Shown here: piece after piece, positions 20,535 through 29,561 of the stretch
Layout of the letters: the number at the start of each line of letters is the position of its first letter
Position numbering within the stretch: the first letter of the stretch is position 1
Source of the DNA: Bradyrhizobium betae
Lineage (GTDB): Bacteria > Pseudomonadota > Alphaproteobacteria > Rhizobiales > Xanthobacteraceae
NCBI RefSeq assembly: GCF_004123905.1
Contig: NZ_MZXW01000019.1
Coordinates: 62,001 to 126,000 of the forward strand
Length of the DNA: 64,000 bases
Direction: 5' to 3'
Notes under the pieces: generated by a model
Databases searched by the model: none
What the model saw: only the letters and a program-made list of their open reading frames with translations
Told to the model about the DNA's origin: nothing
Position numbers and translations under genes: made by a program

Positions 20535-20636
20535 ATGTCGACCACGACCACCGAGCTCGAAGCACTGCTGATGCAGCGCTCGCTCACCGACCCGCAGTTG
20601 GTCGCCGCAGCGGCAGGGCGGATTAGCGAAGCGTAA
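20535..20636 (+). pseudogene. Short ORF, possible gene remnant cut by a repeat
   Basis: A 33-codon reading frame starts MSTTTTELEALLMQRS after GAGAGGTG and ends inside a palindromic repeat (GRISEA is encoded by the repeat itself). The first 27 codons look coding in style while the end is repeat-derived, so it may be the 5' stub of a gene truncated by the repeat. It could equally be chance. Confidence 0.3.
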
Positions 20637-20717
20637 TCCCCCAACGCATCGCGCCACAACACCCGGTGTCAATCGCTGATCTGTCGAATGGTGGATTACG
20701 CTGCGCTAATTCACCCC
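20616..20717. repeat. REP-like inverted repeat pair
   Basis: Arm 1 at 20616-20642 (core GGCGGATTAGCGAAGCGTAA) and arm 2 at 20690-20717 (core GGTGGATTACGCTGCGCTAA) are near inverse complements about 47 bases apart. Each arm is itself an imperfect palindrome around AGCG. I recognise this as a dispersed palindromic repeat common in proteobacterial intergenic DNA. Confidence 0.75.
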
Positions 20718-20728
20718 ACACACCGACG

Positions 20729-21658
20729 TCACCGCAGCGCCGAAAACACGATGAGGCCGAGGATCAGCGCCGTCAGCGAATATTTCAGCGTGTAGTAGAC
20801 GTTGCGATTCCATTCCTTGACCTTGCGGCTCGCAAGATGGATCTCGTAGAGCTTGCCGAACACCTTGTTGAGAACACCGACGCTCTCGCCGTCGACGTTC
20901 TGGGTCGCCGAGGCCTTGACGATGTGATGGCTGACCCAGCGGTTGATCGCGGTCATGAAGCCGTACTTCATCGGGCGTTCGACGTCGCAGAACAGGATGA
21001 TGCGGTTGACGTCGGTCTGATTCTCCGCGCTGTGAATAAAAGTCTCGTCGAACATGAAGGCCTCGCCGTCGCGCCAGACGCATTCGACGCCATCGACCAG
21101 GATGCGGCACTTGTTCGAGTTCGGCGTGACGAGGCCGAGGTGATAGCGCAGCGAGCCGGCGAAGGGATCGCGATGCGCGCCTAACTTGCCGCCCGGCGGC
21201 AGCATCGCGAACATCGCGCCGTGCACGGACGGAATCGACTTGAGCAGCTCCACCGTGTTCGGGCACAGCGTGTTTGCCGACGGCAGGAAGTCGTCGTACC
21301 ATTTCAGGTAAAACCGCTTCCAGCCGCTCTTGAAGAACGAATAGAAGCCCCAGTCGTTGTTCTTCGCGGCAGCGCGAATAAAACCTTCGTCGAACAGGCG
21401 CACGGCCTCGTCGCGAATGGTCTCCCAGTTCTCGCTGAGCGGCCTCAGCTCTGGAAACTGCTCGACCGAGATCACCGGCTTGTTCGGCACGGCCGAGCCC
21501 GCATACATCAGCACGTTGTAGGGCGCGAGATAGGTCGAGTGATCGCCGAGCTGGCGAGCAAAGCGCAATCGCTGCTTGCCGCGGAAGTGAACGTAAATCG
21601 TCGATGCCGCAAGTACATAGAGTATGACAAGTTGCGGCGCAAAAAGCTGTTTCAACAT
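20729..21658 (-). CDS. Aspartyl/asparaginyl beta-hydroxylase family, LpxO-like
   Basis: 309 residues: one N-terminal hydrophobic helix, then a dioxygenase domain with HGAMFAMLPPGGKLGAHRDP, FDETFIHSAEN and RIILFCDVERP, the 2-oxoglutarate/Fe(II) His-x-Asp...His pattern. This architecture (membrane anchor plus Asp/Asn hydroxylase) matches LpxO, which 2-hydroxylates lipid A acyl chains; a protein or peptide target is the alternative. A second hydrophobic segment ends the protein. Start chosen at ATG 21658, beginning MLKQLF with purine-rich GGGGAACGGGGAG upstream; ATG 21694 would add 12 residues. Confidence 0.8.
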   Translation of the reverse strand: MLKQLFAPQLVILYVLAASTIYVHFRGKQRLRFARQLGDHSTYLAPYNVLMYAGSAVPNKPVISVEQFPELRPLSENWETIRDEAVRLFDEGFIRAAAKNNDWGFYSFFKSGWKRFYLKWYDDFLPSANTLCPNTVELLKSIPSVHGAMFAMLPPGGKLGAHRDPFAGSLRYHLGLVTPNSNKCRILVDGVECVWRDGEAFMFDETFIHSAENQTDVNRIILFCDVERPMKYGFMTAINRWVSHHIVKASATQNVDGESVGVLNKVFGKLYEIHLASRKVKEWNRNVYYTLKYSLTALILGLIVFSALR

Positions 21659-21781
21659 CTCCCCGTTCCCCAGTGAGCCAGCTGGGGACGTCATCTACCC
21701 CGACCCGGCCCAAGCGGCAAGATATTCACCGGTGAGTTGCAATCACTCTGGTGAGAGCGCGGGGGCGAAAAACGAACCGGA

Positions 21782-21937
21782 TCACGCCCGCGACAGCGCC
21801 TGCAGGCCCTTGAAGGTCAGGCGCTTGGGGTCGGTGACGCCGGCGAGATAGAGCCGGCGGATGAATGCGATGACGGCGTCGCGGTCGCAATCGGTCAGCG
21901 CGACGACGGCGTCGACCGCGATCTTCTGGGCTTCCAT
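21782..21937 (-). CDS. Small hypothetical protein, 51 residues
   Basis: Reads MEAQKIAVDAVVALTDCDRD then an amphipathic part with FIRRLYLAGVTDPKRLTFKG, ending LQALSRA. It has a good ribosome site (GAGGTGAG, five bases before ATG) and clear codon-position bias (third positions mostly G or C). Soluble, helical, one cysteine. No function known to me. It stands alone between the LpxO-like and phasin genes. Confidence 0.6.
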   Translation of the reverse strand: MEAQKIAVDAVVALTDCDRDAVIAFIRRLYLAGVTDPKRLTFKGLQALSRA

Positions 21938-22189
21938 TGGGCTCACCTCGGCCTTGCGAGTAACCCGGCCGAGACAGGCTAGGACTCACCGGTTAATCCG
22001 GCGTTAACCGTTTGGGCAGCATGGCCGATTCACCGGGGTCACCGAATACGCAAAACCACGCATTGGCGCTGATACGAGGCGGCCGGCGCGTGCCGGACGC
22101 CCATGGCGGTTTCACTTCCGGCGAGATCGACGACGGCCTCGGCAAACGCGTGCGCCGCATGCCCGGCGATCATCTGACGCTCCTGCAGG

Positions 22190-22861
22190 CTATTCGGCGC
22201 CGGACGTCGTGACCTTCCGGGTCAATGATTTCAGCAATTCGGCCTGCTGCAGCACCAGTTCGCACTGCTTTCGCGCATGAGCGCTCGACAACTCAATCCA
22301 TTCCGAGAGCGTTTTCGCGCGGTTCAACTCACGGGTATATTGCAAGGTCGCACCAGCATTCACTTTCATCAGTTCGAGTGCCACGGCGTGACACTCAGCC
22401 GCCGGTCCCTTTTGGAGGTCGCTGTCCGGACTGGTAAAGTCCTTCGCATAGTCCAACGCAGCGTGCATGCCCACCTTCATTGCCTCCAAGGCATGCGCCT
22501 GCATGTCCTTGGCAATTTCCGCCGCGAGATCGATGGTGCTGCCGGAGTTTTGGGATTGCGTTGAGCTCAACGCCCCCTTCGTAGACGATGGCGCCTCGAC
22601 AATCCCGTCCAGAGCCGCTGGAGGAGCCGTCTCCGCAGGCGTCATCCGAGCAGATGCCTCGTGATCAGGTACCTCGGAAGCAGGTATTTTGCCGGCCTGC
22701 TCGCTCCGCGGTCCATCGTGTTGGGGAACACCAACCGGGGTGGCCCGCATCTCCAGCAGGCCCTCGTCGATGGTACGGCTCACCACCGCCGTCAGTTCCA
22801 CCAGCGAACGACGCCTGGCGCGGGTTCCATCAGGAGGCTGTCTTGAGCGCTGCTTGTCCAT
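22190..22861 (-). CDS. Phasin-family protein with basic N-terminal extension
   Basis: 223 residues. The C-terminal 100 residues match the phasin pattern: AVALELMKVNAGATLQYTRE, then KTLSEWIELSSAHARKQCEL and LLKSLTRKV, a long amphipathic helix that coats polyhydroxyalkanoate granules. The N-terminus is different: MDKQRSRQPPDGTRARRRS is strongly basic, followed by a disordered Pro/Ser/Ala linker to about residue 110. The start codon lies 32 bases inside the upstream ParA gene, so the two are translationally coupled. A basic N-terminal tail joined to a cargo-binding domain is how ParB/McdB-type ParA partners are often built; that link is inference. Confidence 0.75.
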   Translation of the reverse strand: MDKQRSRQPPDGTRARRRSLVELTAVVSRTIDEGLLEMRATPVGVPQHDGPRSEQAGKIPASEVPDHEASARMTPAETAPPAALDGIVEAPSSTKGALSSTQSQNSGSTIDLAAEIAKDMQAHALEAMKVGMHAALDYAKDFTSPDSDLQKGPAAECHAVALELMKVNAGATLQYTRELNRAKTLSEWIELSSAHARKQCELVLQQAELLKSLTRKVTTSGAE

Positions 22862-23492
22862 AATCCCTCGAGTCCGCGAGAAGGTGCTCCGAAATCCACC
22901 CCCACAGGGCAACCATCTCCTCCGAGGCCTTTCCTTGCGGCGAGAATTCGGTCACGCCTAACCCTGCCCCGAGGGCATCCTGGTGATCGTTACGCTGGCC
23001 AACAAAGGGAAGCGCAAGCACGCCGAGCGAGTTGAGCGACGTGGCAGCTTCGCTCAGCCGGCCCCCCCGTGTGGGCGTCTGATTGAGAATGAAGGCGAAT
23101 CGGCGGTTGAGCCTGCGAATGGCAATCAGCGTTGGGATCGCTGCTTCGATATCGGCCGGGCTCGGACGCGCCGGGATGAGACAGAGATCGGCCCTGCCGA
23201 TGGCGTTCATCGCCAGGTTGTTGGTCGTGGCGGCGGTGTCGATGATTGTCAGCCAGATTCCTTCCGCCCGAAGGCGGGAGATCATGGACTCGATTTCGGC
23301 GGGATCATCGATGCACTCGACGCGCGGATAAGGATTCTCACGACGCTCTTTCCACTTCGAGATCGTGCCTTGGGCGTCTGCCTCAACGAGAGCGACTCGC
23401 TCTCCGTGCGCCATCGCGGCCACTGCAAGTCCTGCGGCCAGCGTGCTCTTACCGCTTCCACCTTTTTGCGTGACCAGAGCAAGGACATACAT
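22830..23492 (-). CDS. ParA/MinD-type ATPase
   Basis: 220 residues. Starts MYVLALVTQKGGSGKST, with the deviant Walker A (KGGxGKST at 10-17, signature Lys10). ALVEADAQGTISKWKE is the switch I region, IIDTAATTNN the Walker B/switch II, and CLIPARPSPADIE follows. This is the small type Ib ParA class with no N-terminal DNA-binding domain. No parB gene is adjacent; instead the overlapping downstream gene encodes a phasin-like protein. ATG 23492 follows AGGGGAG; the GTG further upstream is not needed. Likely positions a cargo on the nucleoid. Confidence 0.88.
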   Translation of the reverse strand: MYVLALVTQKGGSGKSTLAAGLAVAAMAHGERVALVEADAQGTISKWKERRENPYPRVECIDDPAEIESMISRLRAEGIWLTIIDTAATTNNLAMNAIGRADLCLIPARPSPADIEAAIPTLIAIRRLNRRFAFILNQTPTRGGRLSEAATSLNSLGVLALPFVGQRNDHQDALGAGLGVTEFSPQGKASEEMVALWGWISEHLLADSRDYGQAALKTAS

Positions 23493-23622
23493 GTCCAGCG
23501 CTCCCCTCAATTGGTAGCAACGAGGAACTCACACACACTATCGGAAATAAAATTGCAGCGCGACGCACAATACTACTTCAAGTCGCGATTCGACTCAAGC
23601 AATCCCCGGCAACGTACGGAGA

Positions 23623-25083
23623 TCACGAATACTGCATTACGCCGTCGTCGATCTTGCCGAAGCGCAAGGAGACGATGTCGAGAGCATAGTTCTGGTACAG
23701 CCGCCACGGCTGCTTCGAGCCCTGCTTCGGCATTTTTGCGACCGAGCGCTGCACATAGCCCGAGGTGAAAGCGAGCGACGGCTGCGCTGTGATTTCTGGG
23801 TCGTCATTGTGCGGCATGCACTGGCGGAAATTGTGCCGGTCCATGTAGTTGATCAGACGGCAGACATATTCGCAGGTGAGGTCGCATTTCAGTGTCCACG
23901 ACGCGTTGGTGTAGCCGAAAGCCGACGCCATGTTCGGCACGTCGGCATACATCATGCCCTTGTAGGTCAGCGTATTGGCAAAATCGACGGCGCTGCCGTC
24001 GACGCTAACCTCGAGGCCACCGACGACCTGGAGCACGAGGCCCGTCGCCGTCACGATGATATCGGCCGCAAGCTCGCTGCCGTCCTTCAGGCGAATGCCA
24101 TCGCGCGTAAACGTATCGATCTCGTTGGTGACGACGGAAGCGCGCTGCTCGCGGATCGCCTTGAACAGATCTCCATCAGGAACGAGGCACAGCCGCTGGT
24201 CCCAGGGATTGTAGCGCGGCGTGAAATGGGTCGCGACGTCGTAGTCCGGGCCGAGCGCCATACGGACGCCGCCAAGGATCAGGCTCTTCACCTTGTCCGG
24301 CCGCCGGCGGCTGAGCTGGAAGAAGAACATCCCCCACATCACGTTGCGCCAGCGGATGACATGATAGGCAAGCCGCGTCGGCAGATTGCGGCGCAGCTTG
24401 TTGGCGACAGGGTCCTGCGCCGGACGCGACACCACATAGGTCGGCGAGCGCTGCAGCATGGTGACCTGCGCTGCGGTCTTGGCGAGCTCCGGCACCAGCG
24501 TCACCGCAGTCGCGCCCGAGCCGATCACGACAACGCGCTTGCCTGCATAGTCGATGTCCTCGGTCCATTTCTGCGGATGCACGATGCGGCCGGCGAAATC
24601 CGCGACGCCCTTGAACTCCGGCGTGTAGCCGGCCTCGTATTTGTAATAGCCTGAGCACATGAACAGAAAATTGCAGGTGAAGCGCACGAGCTCGGTCGCA
24701 CCCTCACCGGTGATGCGTTCAACCTCGACGGTCCAGCGCGCATCAGGCATCGACCACGCCGCGCGCTTGACGCGATGGCGGAAGCGGATGTGCCGCTCGA
24801 TGCCGTTCTCACTGGCTGTCTCGCACACATAGTTCAGGATCTGCGGACCATCCGCGATCGCCTTCGGATCGGTCCACGGCTTGAAGGAATAGCCGAGCGT
24901 GAACATGTCGCTGTCGGAGCGGATGCCGGGATAGCGAAACAAATCCCAGGTCCCGCCGATGCAGTCGCGGCCCTCGAGGATGACGTAGCTCTTGCTCGGG
25001 CACTTCGTCTGAAGATGATAGCCCGCGCCGATGCCGGACAGGCCGGCCCCGACGATCAGCACGTCGAAATGTTCTTGTTGCAT
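23623..25083 (-). CDS. Flavin-containing Baeyer-Villiger-type monooxygenase
   Basis: 486 residues. FAD-binding VGAGLSGIGAGYHL is near the N-terminus; the fingerprint FAGRIVHPQKW (FxGxxxHxxxW) lies at about residue 160; NADPH-binding VVVIGSGATAVTL follows, then IVTATGL. This is the class B flavoprotein monooxygenase group, which inserts oxygen next to ketones or oxidises N/S atoms. Length fits the ethionamide-activating EtaA-like branch (about 490). No adjacent catabolic partner. Transcribed alone; the next gene downstream is the ParA gene after 130 bases. Confidence 0.88.
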   Translation of the reverse strand: MQQEHFDVLIVGAGLSGIGAGYHLQTKCPSKSYVILEGRDCIGGTWDLFRYPGIRSDSDMFTLGYSFKPWTDPKAIADGPQILNYVCETASENGIERHIRFRHRVKRAAWSMPDARWTVEVERITGEGATELVRFTCNFLFMCSGYYKYEAGYTPEFKGVADFAGRIVHPQKWTEDIDYAGKRVVVIGSGATAVTLVPELAKTAAQVTMLQRSPTYVVSRPAQDPVANKLRRNLPTRLAYHVIRWRNVMWGMFFFQLSRRRPDKVKSLILGGVRMALGPDYDVATHFTPRYNPWDQRLCLVPDGDLFKAIREQRASVVTNEIDTFTRDGIRLKDGSELAADIIVTATGLVLQVVGGLEVSVDGSAVDFANTLTYKGMMYADVPNMASAFGYTNASWTLKCDLTCEYVCRLINYMDRHNFRQCMPHNDDPEITAQPSLAFTSGYVQRSVAKMPKQGSKQPWRLYQNYALDIVSLRFGKIDDGVMQYS

Positions 25084-25190
25084 GGTTTCCTCCGCCGCCG
25101 GCGATTGTCCGCCCGCGGCTGCCGGCCGTCAATTGGCAATCGGCCGTAGCGCAACTGCAAAGCGAGTTGAATTCCATGCGCCGAAACAAC

Positions 25191-25216
25191 GAAGCCCCGG
25201 ATCGCTCCGGGGCTTC
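25191..25216 (-). terminator. Terminator downstream of ahcY
   Basis: GAAGCCCCGG-ATCGCT-CCGGGGCTTC is a perfect 10-bp stem with a 6-base loop, 28 bases past the ahcY stop. On the minus strand it is followed by GTTGTTTC, a modest T-rich tail. Confidence 0.8.
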
Positions 25217-25244
25217 GCGTCGAAGATCGATGTGATCGGCGGTA

Positions 25245-26666
25245 TCAGTAGCGGTAATGGTCGCTCTTGTACGGACCTTCCTGCTTCACGCCGATATAAT
25301 CGGCCTGGTCCTTGCGGAGCTCGGTGAGCTTGACGCCGATCTTGGCGAGATGCAGACGGGCCACCTTCTCGTCGAGCGACTTCGGCAGCACGTAGACTTC
25401 CTTCTTGTACTTGCCGTCCTTGTTGTTGGCATAAAGCTCGATCTGCGCCAGCGTCTGGTTGGTGAAGGACGCCGACATCACGAAGGACGGATGGCCCATC
25501 GCGTTGCCGAGGTTCACGAGGCGGCCCTCCGACAGCATGATGATGCGGTGCTTGTCGGGGAATTCGATCTCGTCGACCTGCGGCTTGATGTTGGTCCACT
25601 TCAGGTTACGCAGACCCGCGATCTGGATCTCGTTGTCGAAGTGGCCGATGTTGCAGACGATGGCGCGATCCTTCATCGCGCGCATGTGCTCGATCGTGAT
25701 GATGTCCTTGTTGCCGGTCGCGGTGACGAAGATGTCGGCTCGGGGCGCTGCGTCTTCCATCGTCACGACTTCGTAGCCTTCCATCGCGGCCTGGAGCGCG
25801 CAGATCGGATCGACTTCCGACACCATCACGCGGCAGCCGGCCTGGCGCAGCGAGGCGGCCGAACCCTTGCCGACATCGCCGAAGCCCGCGACCATCGCGA
25901 CCTTGCCCGACATCATCACGTCGGTGCCGCGGCGGATGCCGTCGACAAGCGATTCACGGCAGCCATAGAGGTTGTCGAATTTCGACTTGGTGACGCTGTC
26001 GTTGACGTTGATGGCGGGCCACAGCAGCGTGCCGGCCTTCTGCATGTCATAGAGACGATGCACGCCCGTGGTGGTCTCTTCGGAAACGCCCTTGATGCTC
26101 TTGGCGATCTCGGCGAAGTAGCCCTTCGGCTTTTCCTTGAGCTGCTTCTTCAGAAGCGCGAAGAAGACTTCCTCTTCTTCCGAACCCGGCTTGTCGAGGA
26201 ACGCGGCGTCGCCGTTCTCGGCGCGCAGACCGAGATGGACGTACATGGTGGCATCGCCGCCATCATCGAGGATCATGTTCGGGTGACCGCCGCCGTGCCA
26301 GTCGAACAGCTTTGCGGTGTAGTCCCAGTATTCGGTCAGGCTCTCGCCCTTGACCGCGAACACGGGAATGCCGGCGGCTGCGATCGCGGCGGCGGCGTGG
26401 TCCTGCGTCGAATAGATGTTGCAGGAGACCCAGCGGATGTCGGCGCCGAGTGCTGCCAGCGTCTCGATCAGCACGCCGGTCTGGATTGTCATGTGCAGCG
26501 AGCCGGCGATACGCGCGCCCTTCAGCGGCTGCTTCGGGCCATACTCTTCGCGGGTGGCCATCAGGCCGGGCATCTCGGTCTCGGCGAGCGAGAGTTCCTT
26601 GCGGCCGAAATCGGCGAGCGAAATATCCTTGACGATGTAATCGGTGAAGCCGGGCTTCGCGTTCAT
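25245..26666 (-). CDS. ahcY: S-adenosylhomocysteine hydrolase
   Basis: 473 residues. Substrate-site [15 protein letters not shown]-binding [17 protein letters not shown], and the C-terminal [19 protein letters not shown] and KSDHYRY are diagnostic. It splits SAH to adenosine and homocysteine, removing the inhibitor made by methyltransferases. The insertion region of bacterial/plant-type enzymes is present. ATG 26666 gives [15 protein letters not shown]; a longer reading upstream would run into the repeat zone. Located 116 bases downstream of metK, so the SAM cycle enzymes are paired. Confidence 0.97.
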   Translation of the reverse strand: MNAKPGFTDYIVKDISLADFGRKELSLAETEMPGLMATREEYGPKQPLKGARIAGSLHMTIQTGVLIETLAALGADIRWVSCNIYSTQDHAAAAIAAAGIPVFAVKGESLTEYWDYTAKLFDWHGGGHPNMILDDGGDATMYVHLGLRAENGDAAFLDKPGSEEEEVFFALLKKQLKEKPKGYFAEIAKSIKGVSEETTTGVHRLYDMQKAGTLLWPAINVNDSVTKSKFDNLYGCRESLVDGIRRGTDVMMSGKVAMVAGFGDVGKGSAASLRQAGCRVMVSEVDPICALQAAMEGYEVVTMEDAAPRADIFVTATGNKDIITIEHMRAMKDRAIVCNIGHFDNEIQIAGLRNLKWTNIKPQVDEIEFPDKHRIIMLSEGRLVNLGNAMGHPSFVMSASFTNQTLAQIELYANNKDGKYKKEVYVLPKSLDEKVARLHLAKIGVKLTELRKDQADYIGVKQEGPYKSDHYRY

Positions 26667-26692
26667 TGCGAGTGTCCTGTTGTTGAACGGGC

Positions 26693-26771
26693 ATTCCGGG
26701 ACACCTCGAAGAGGCGCCCCGGAATCGCGAGGTGTGGATGAGGGGTTCCGGGTTCGCGCGCGAACCCGGAA
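26693..26771. repeat. Two palindromes between metK and ahcY
   Basis: First, ATTCCGGG...CCCCGGAAT spans 26693-26725 as imperfect arms. Second, 26746-26771 is a perfect 26-base palindrome (TTCCGGGTTCGCG and its complement). The arms of the two share TTCCGGG, so they belong to one repeat family. In the transcript each would form a strong hairpin between the two genes. Confidence 0.85.
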
Positions 26772-26782
26772 TGACACAGAAA

Positions 26783-27979
<1,197 letters not shown>

Positions 27980-28041
27980 CAGTAACCCCTTGTTCCGCCG
28001 CTAAGCTGGCGGGCGTTTGCGATGTTTAGCCTTGGATTATG

Positions 28042-29397
28042 TCAATCACGCCGTCGCGAGATGACGTAGGATTCGTCGAGAAACCAGAGCCCGTTGTATT
28101 TTCGAAGCACGTCCCTGGCGGCGTCCAGAGTGCGGCCGTTCTGAGTCATATCTGCCAACCGGTCGTCCTCAATCTGAGCGACATACACCGCCGCATTCCA
28201 CGCTGCAAAGGCCGTCGAGGTTCCGATGGAGCCGGTGACCTCGTTGGGCAGCGCTTCCATATCATACCTGAAGATCGAGCGGTTGTCGGCGTAAGCATTA
28301 AAATTTAGGTCGCGGCCCAACGACCCGAGCTCGTACTTCACGGCGCGCAATAGCTCATGACGGCTGACTGAGAAAGGATTTTCTCCGGGCCAGATCGCCC
28401 GGATCATTTCCATGCCCGGATCCTGGCCATGGGAGTGGATTCCGATCAGCCGCCCCCCGGGCCGGAGCGCCCGCGCCAGCGGCGCAATGATCCGTTTTGC
28501 CCGGAAATTGACCGAGGACAGCGCGCGGTAGGGCTGGGAGGCAATGACGAGGTCGAAATTGGCCTCGGTCTGGCCGGGCCGCGGAATGGTCGAATCCAGC
28601 AGGAACCTATGGTCCTCGCGATAGAGCACCAGAACGACGGGCCGCTCGTAGAGCGGCATGGCCGTCCGCGGGCTGATCGCGGCGCGCCAGTTTTGCTCCA
28701 GGAACGGCCTCAGCTCCGCAATCTGGGCCTCGAACTCACCCGATGAGCCCCCCCGCAGCGGGACCTCGTGCCAGACGGTGGCCGCCGCCGCCGCAGGCGA
28801 GGCCGGCGTCAGCCAGGGCGCCTCCGAATAGAACATGTTGGTGAAGACGAATACCGACGCGGGATGCTCGAAAATGCGATCCGGCACCTTCTCCAGCGTC
28901 AGGCGCAAATCCTCGAGGCTGAGCTCCTTGCCGGCCACATAGAACGGCATATGCGGGTAGCGCTGATGCGTAGCACGCAGCACCCGCGCCAGCACCGTAC
29001 CGTCGCCGACGCCGGCGTCGAAGATGCGCAGTGCCGGCGGCCGCGGATGGATGGCGGCCAGCTCCAGCGCCACGCGGTCGGCGACGACCCGCTTTTCGCT
29101 GCAGGTGTGGACGAACAGCAGGTATTTCTGGCGGTTCTCGAAGAAGCGGAAATTGCCGCGCGGGTCGCGCTTTTCCGGCGGCACCTGAAGCCCCCGCGGC
29201 GGCGGCAGGCCGCCGGTCGTCGATGCCGCGATATAGGCCTGGAGCCGCTCCAGCGTGTCGACGGTAATGCGTTTGCCCTCGCGCAGGCGCTGCACGAGCT
29301 TCCCATCGTTCACCGCACGCCGGCCGAAGGTCGATTCCGCCATGCCCGCCTTGCGGCAGAACTCGGTGATTTGGCTCAGGATTTCGTCGTTTTTCAT
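28042..29397 (-). CDS. HTH domain fused to a SAM-methyltransferase-like domain
   Basis: 451 residues. The first 55 (ITEFCRKAGMAESTFGRRAV, then GKLVQRLREGKRITVDTLER) form an XRE-like helix-turn-helix of a type seen in small alphaproteobacterial regulators. From about residue 75 a class I methyltransferase-like fold follows: RIFDAGVGDGTVLARVL resembles motif I (SAM-binding), and LVIASQPYRALSSVNF sits where motif IV would be. The NPPY/DPPY-type catalytic motif is not obvious, so it may bind SAM without methylating. Position directly upstream of metK and ahcY suggests a SAM-responsive regulator or a methyltransferase tied to the SAM cycle; both are inference. Confidence 0.65.
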   Translation of the reverse strand: MKNDEILSQITEFCRKAGMAESTFGRRAVNDGKLVQRLREGKRITVDTLERLQAYIAASTTGGLPPPRGLQVPPEKRDPRGNFRFFENRQKYLLFVHTCSEKRVVADRVALELAAIHPRPPALRIFDAGVGDGTVLARVLRATHQRYPHMPFYVAGKELSLEDLRLTLEKVPDRIFEHPASVFVFTNMFYSEAPWLTPASPAAAAATVWHEVPLRGGSSGEFEAQIAELRPFLEQNWRAAISPRTAMPLYERPVVLVLYREDHRFLLDSTIPRPGQTEANFDLVIASQPYRALSSVNFRAKRIIAPLARALRPGGRLIGIHSHGQDPGMEMIRAIWPGENPFSVSRHELLRAVKYELGSLGRDLNFNAYADNRSIFRYDMEALPNEVTGSIGTSTAFAAWNAAVYVAQIEDDRLADMTQNGRTLDAARDVLRKYNGLWFLDESYVISRRRD

Positions 29398-29561
29398 AAG
29401 TGGGAAGGCGGTGGGCAGAAGAGTTGGGACCCGCGTCGTAGCAAATTCTGCCCACTGAGGGAATACCGCTTCCCCGCTTTACCCAAGTCCGATGACGCGC
29501 ACGTGAACCCCAACGTGCCGCCGGACAACAAACAAGCACTTCTCGTCAAGGAATCACCATC

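Noticed and set aside
22021..22212. 63-codon plus-strand ORF (MADSPGSPNTQNHALALI start)
   Set aside because: No clear ribosome site, overlaps the 3' end of the phasin gene, and no recognisable motif; kept out for lack of support.
27980..28041. SAM-responsive riboswitch upstream of metK
   Set aside because: Only 62 bases, with one small CGCC/GGCG hairpin; I cannot match a SAM-II or SAM/SAH consensus by eye. A covariance-model scan would decide.
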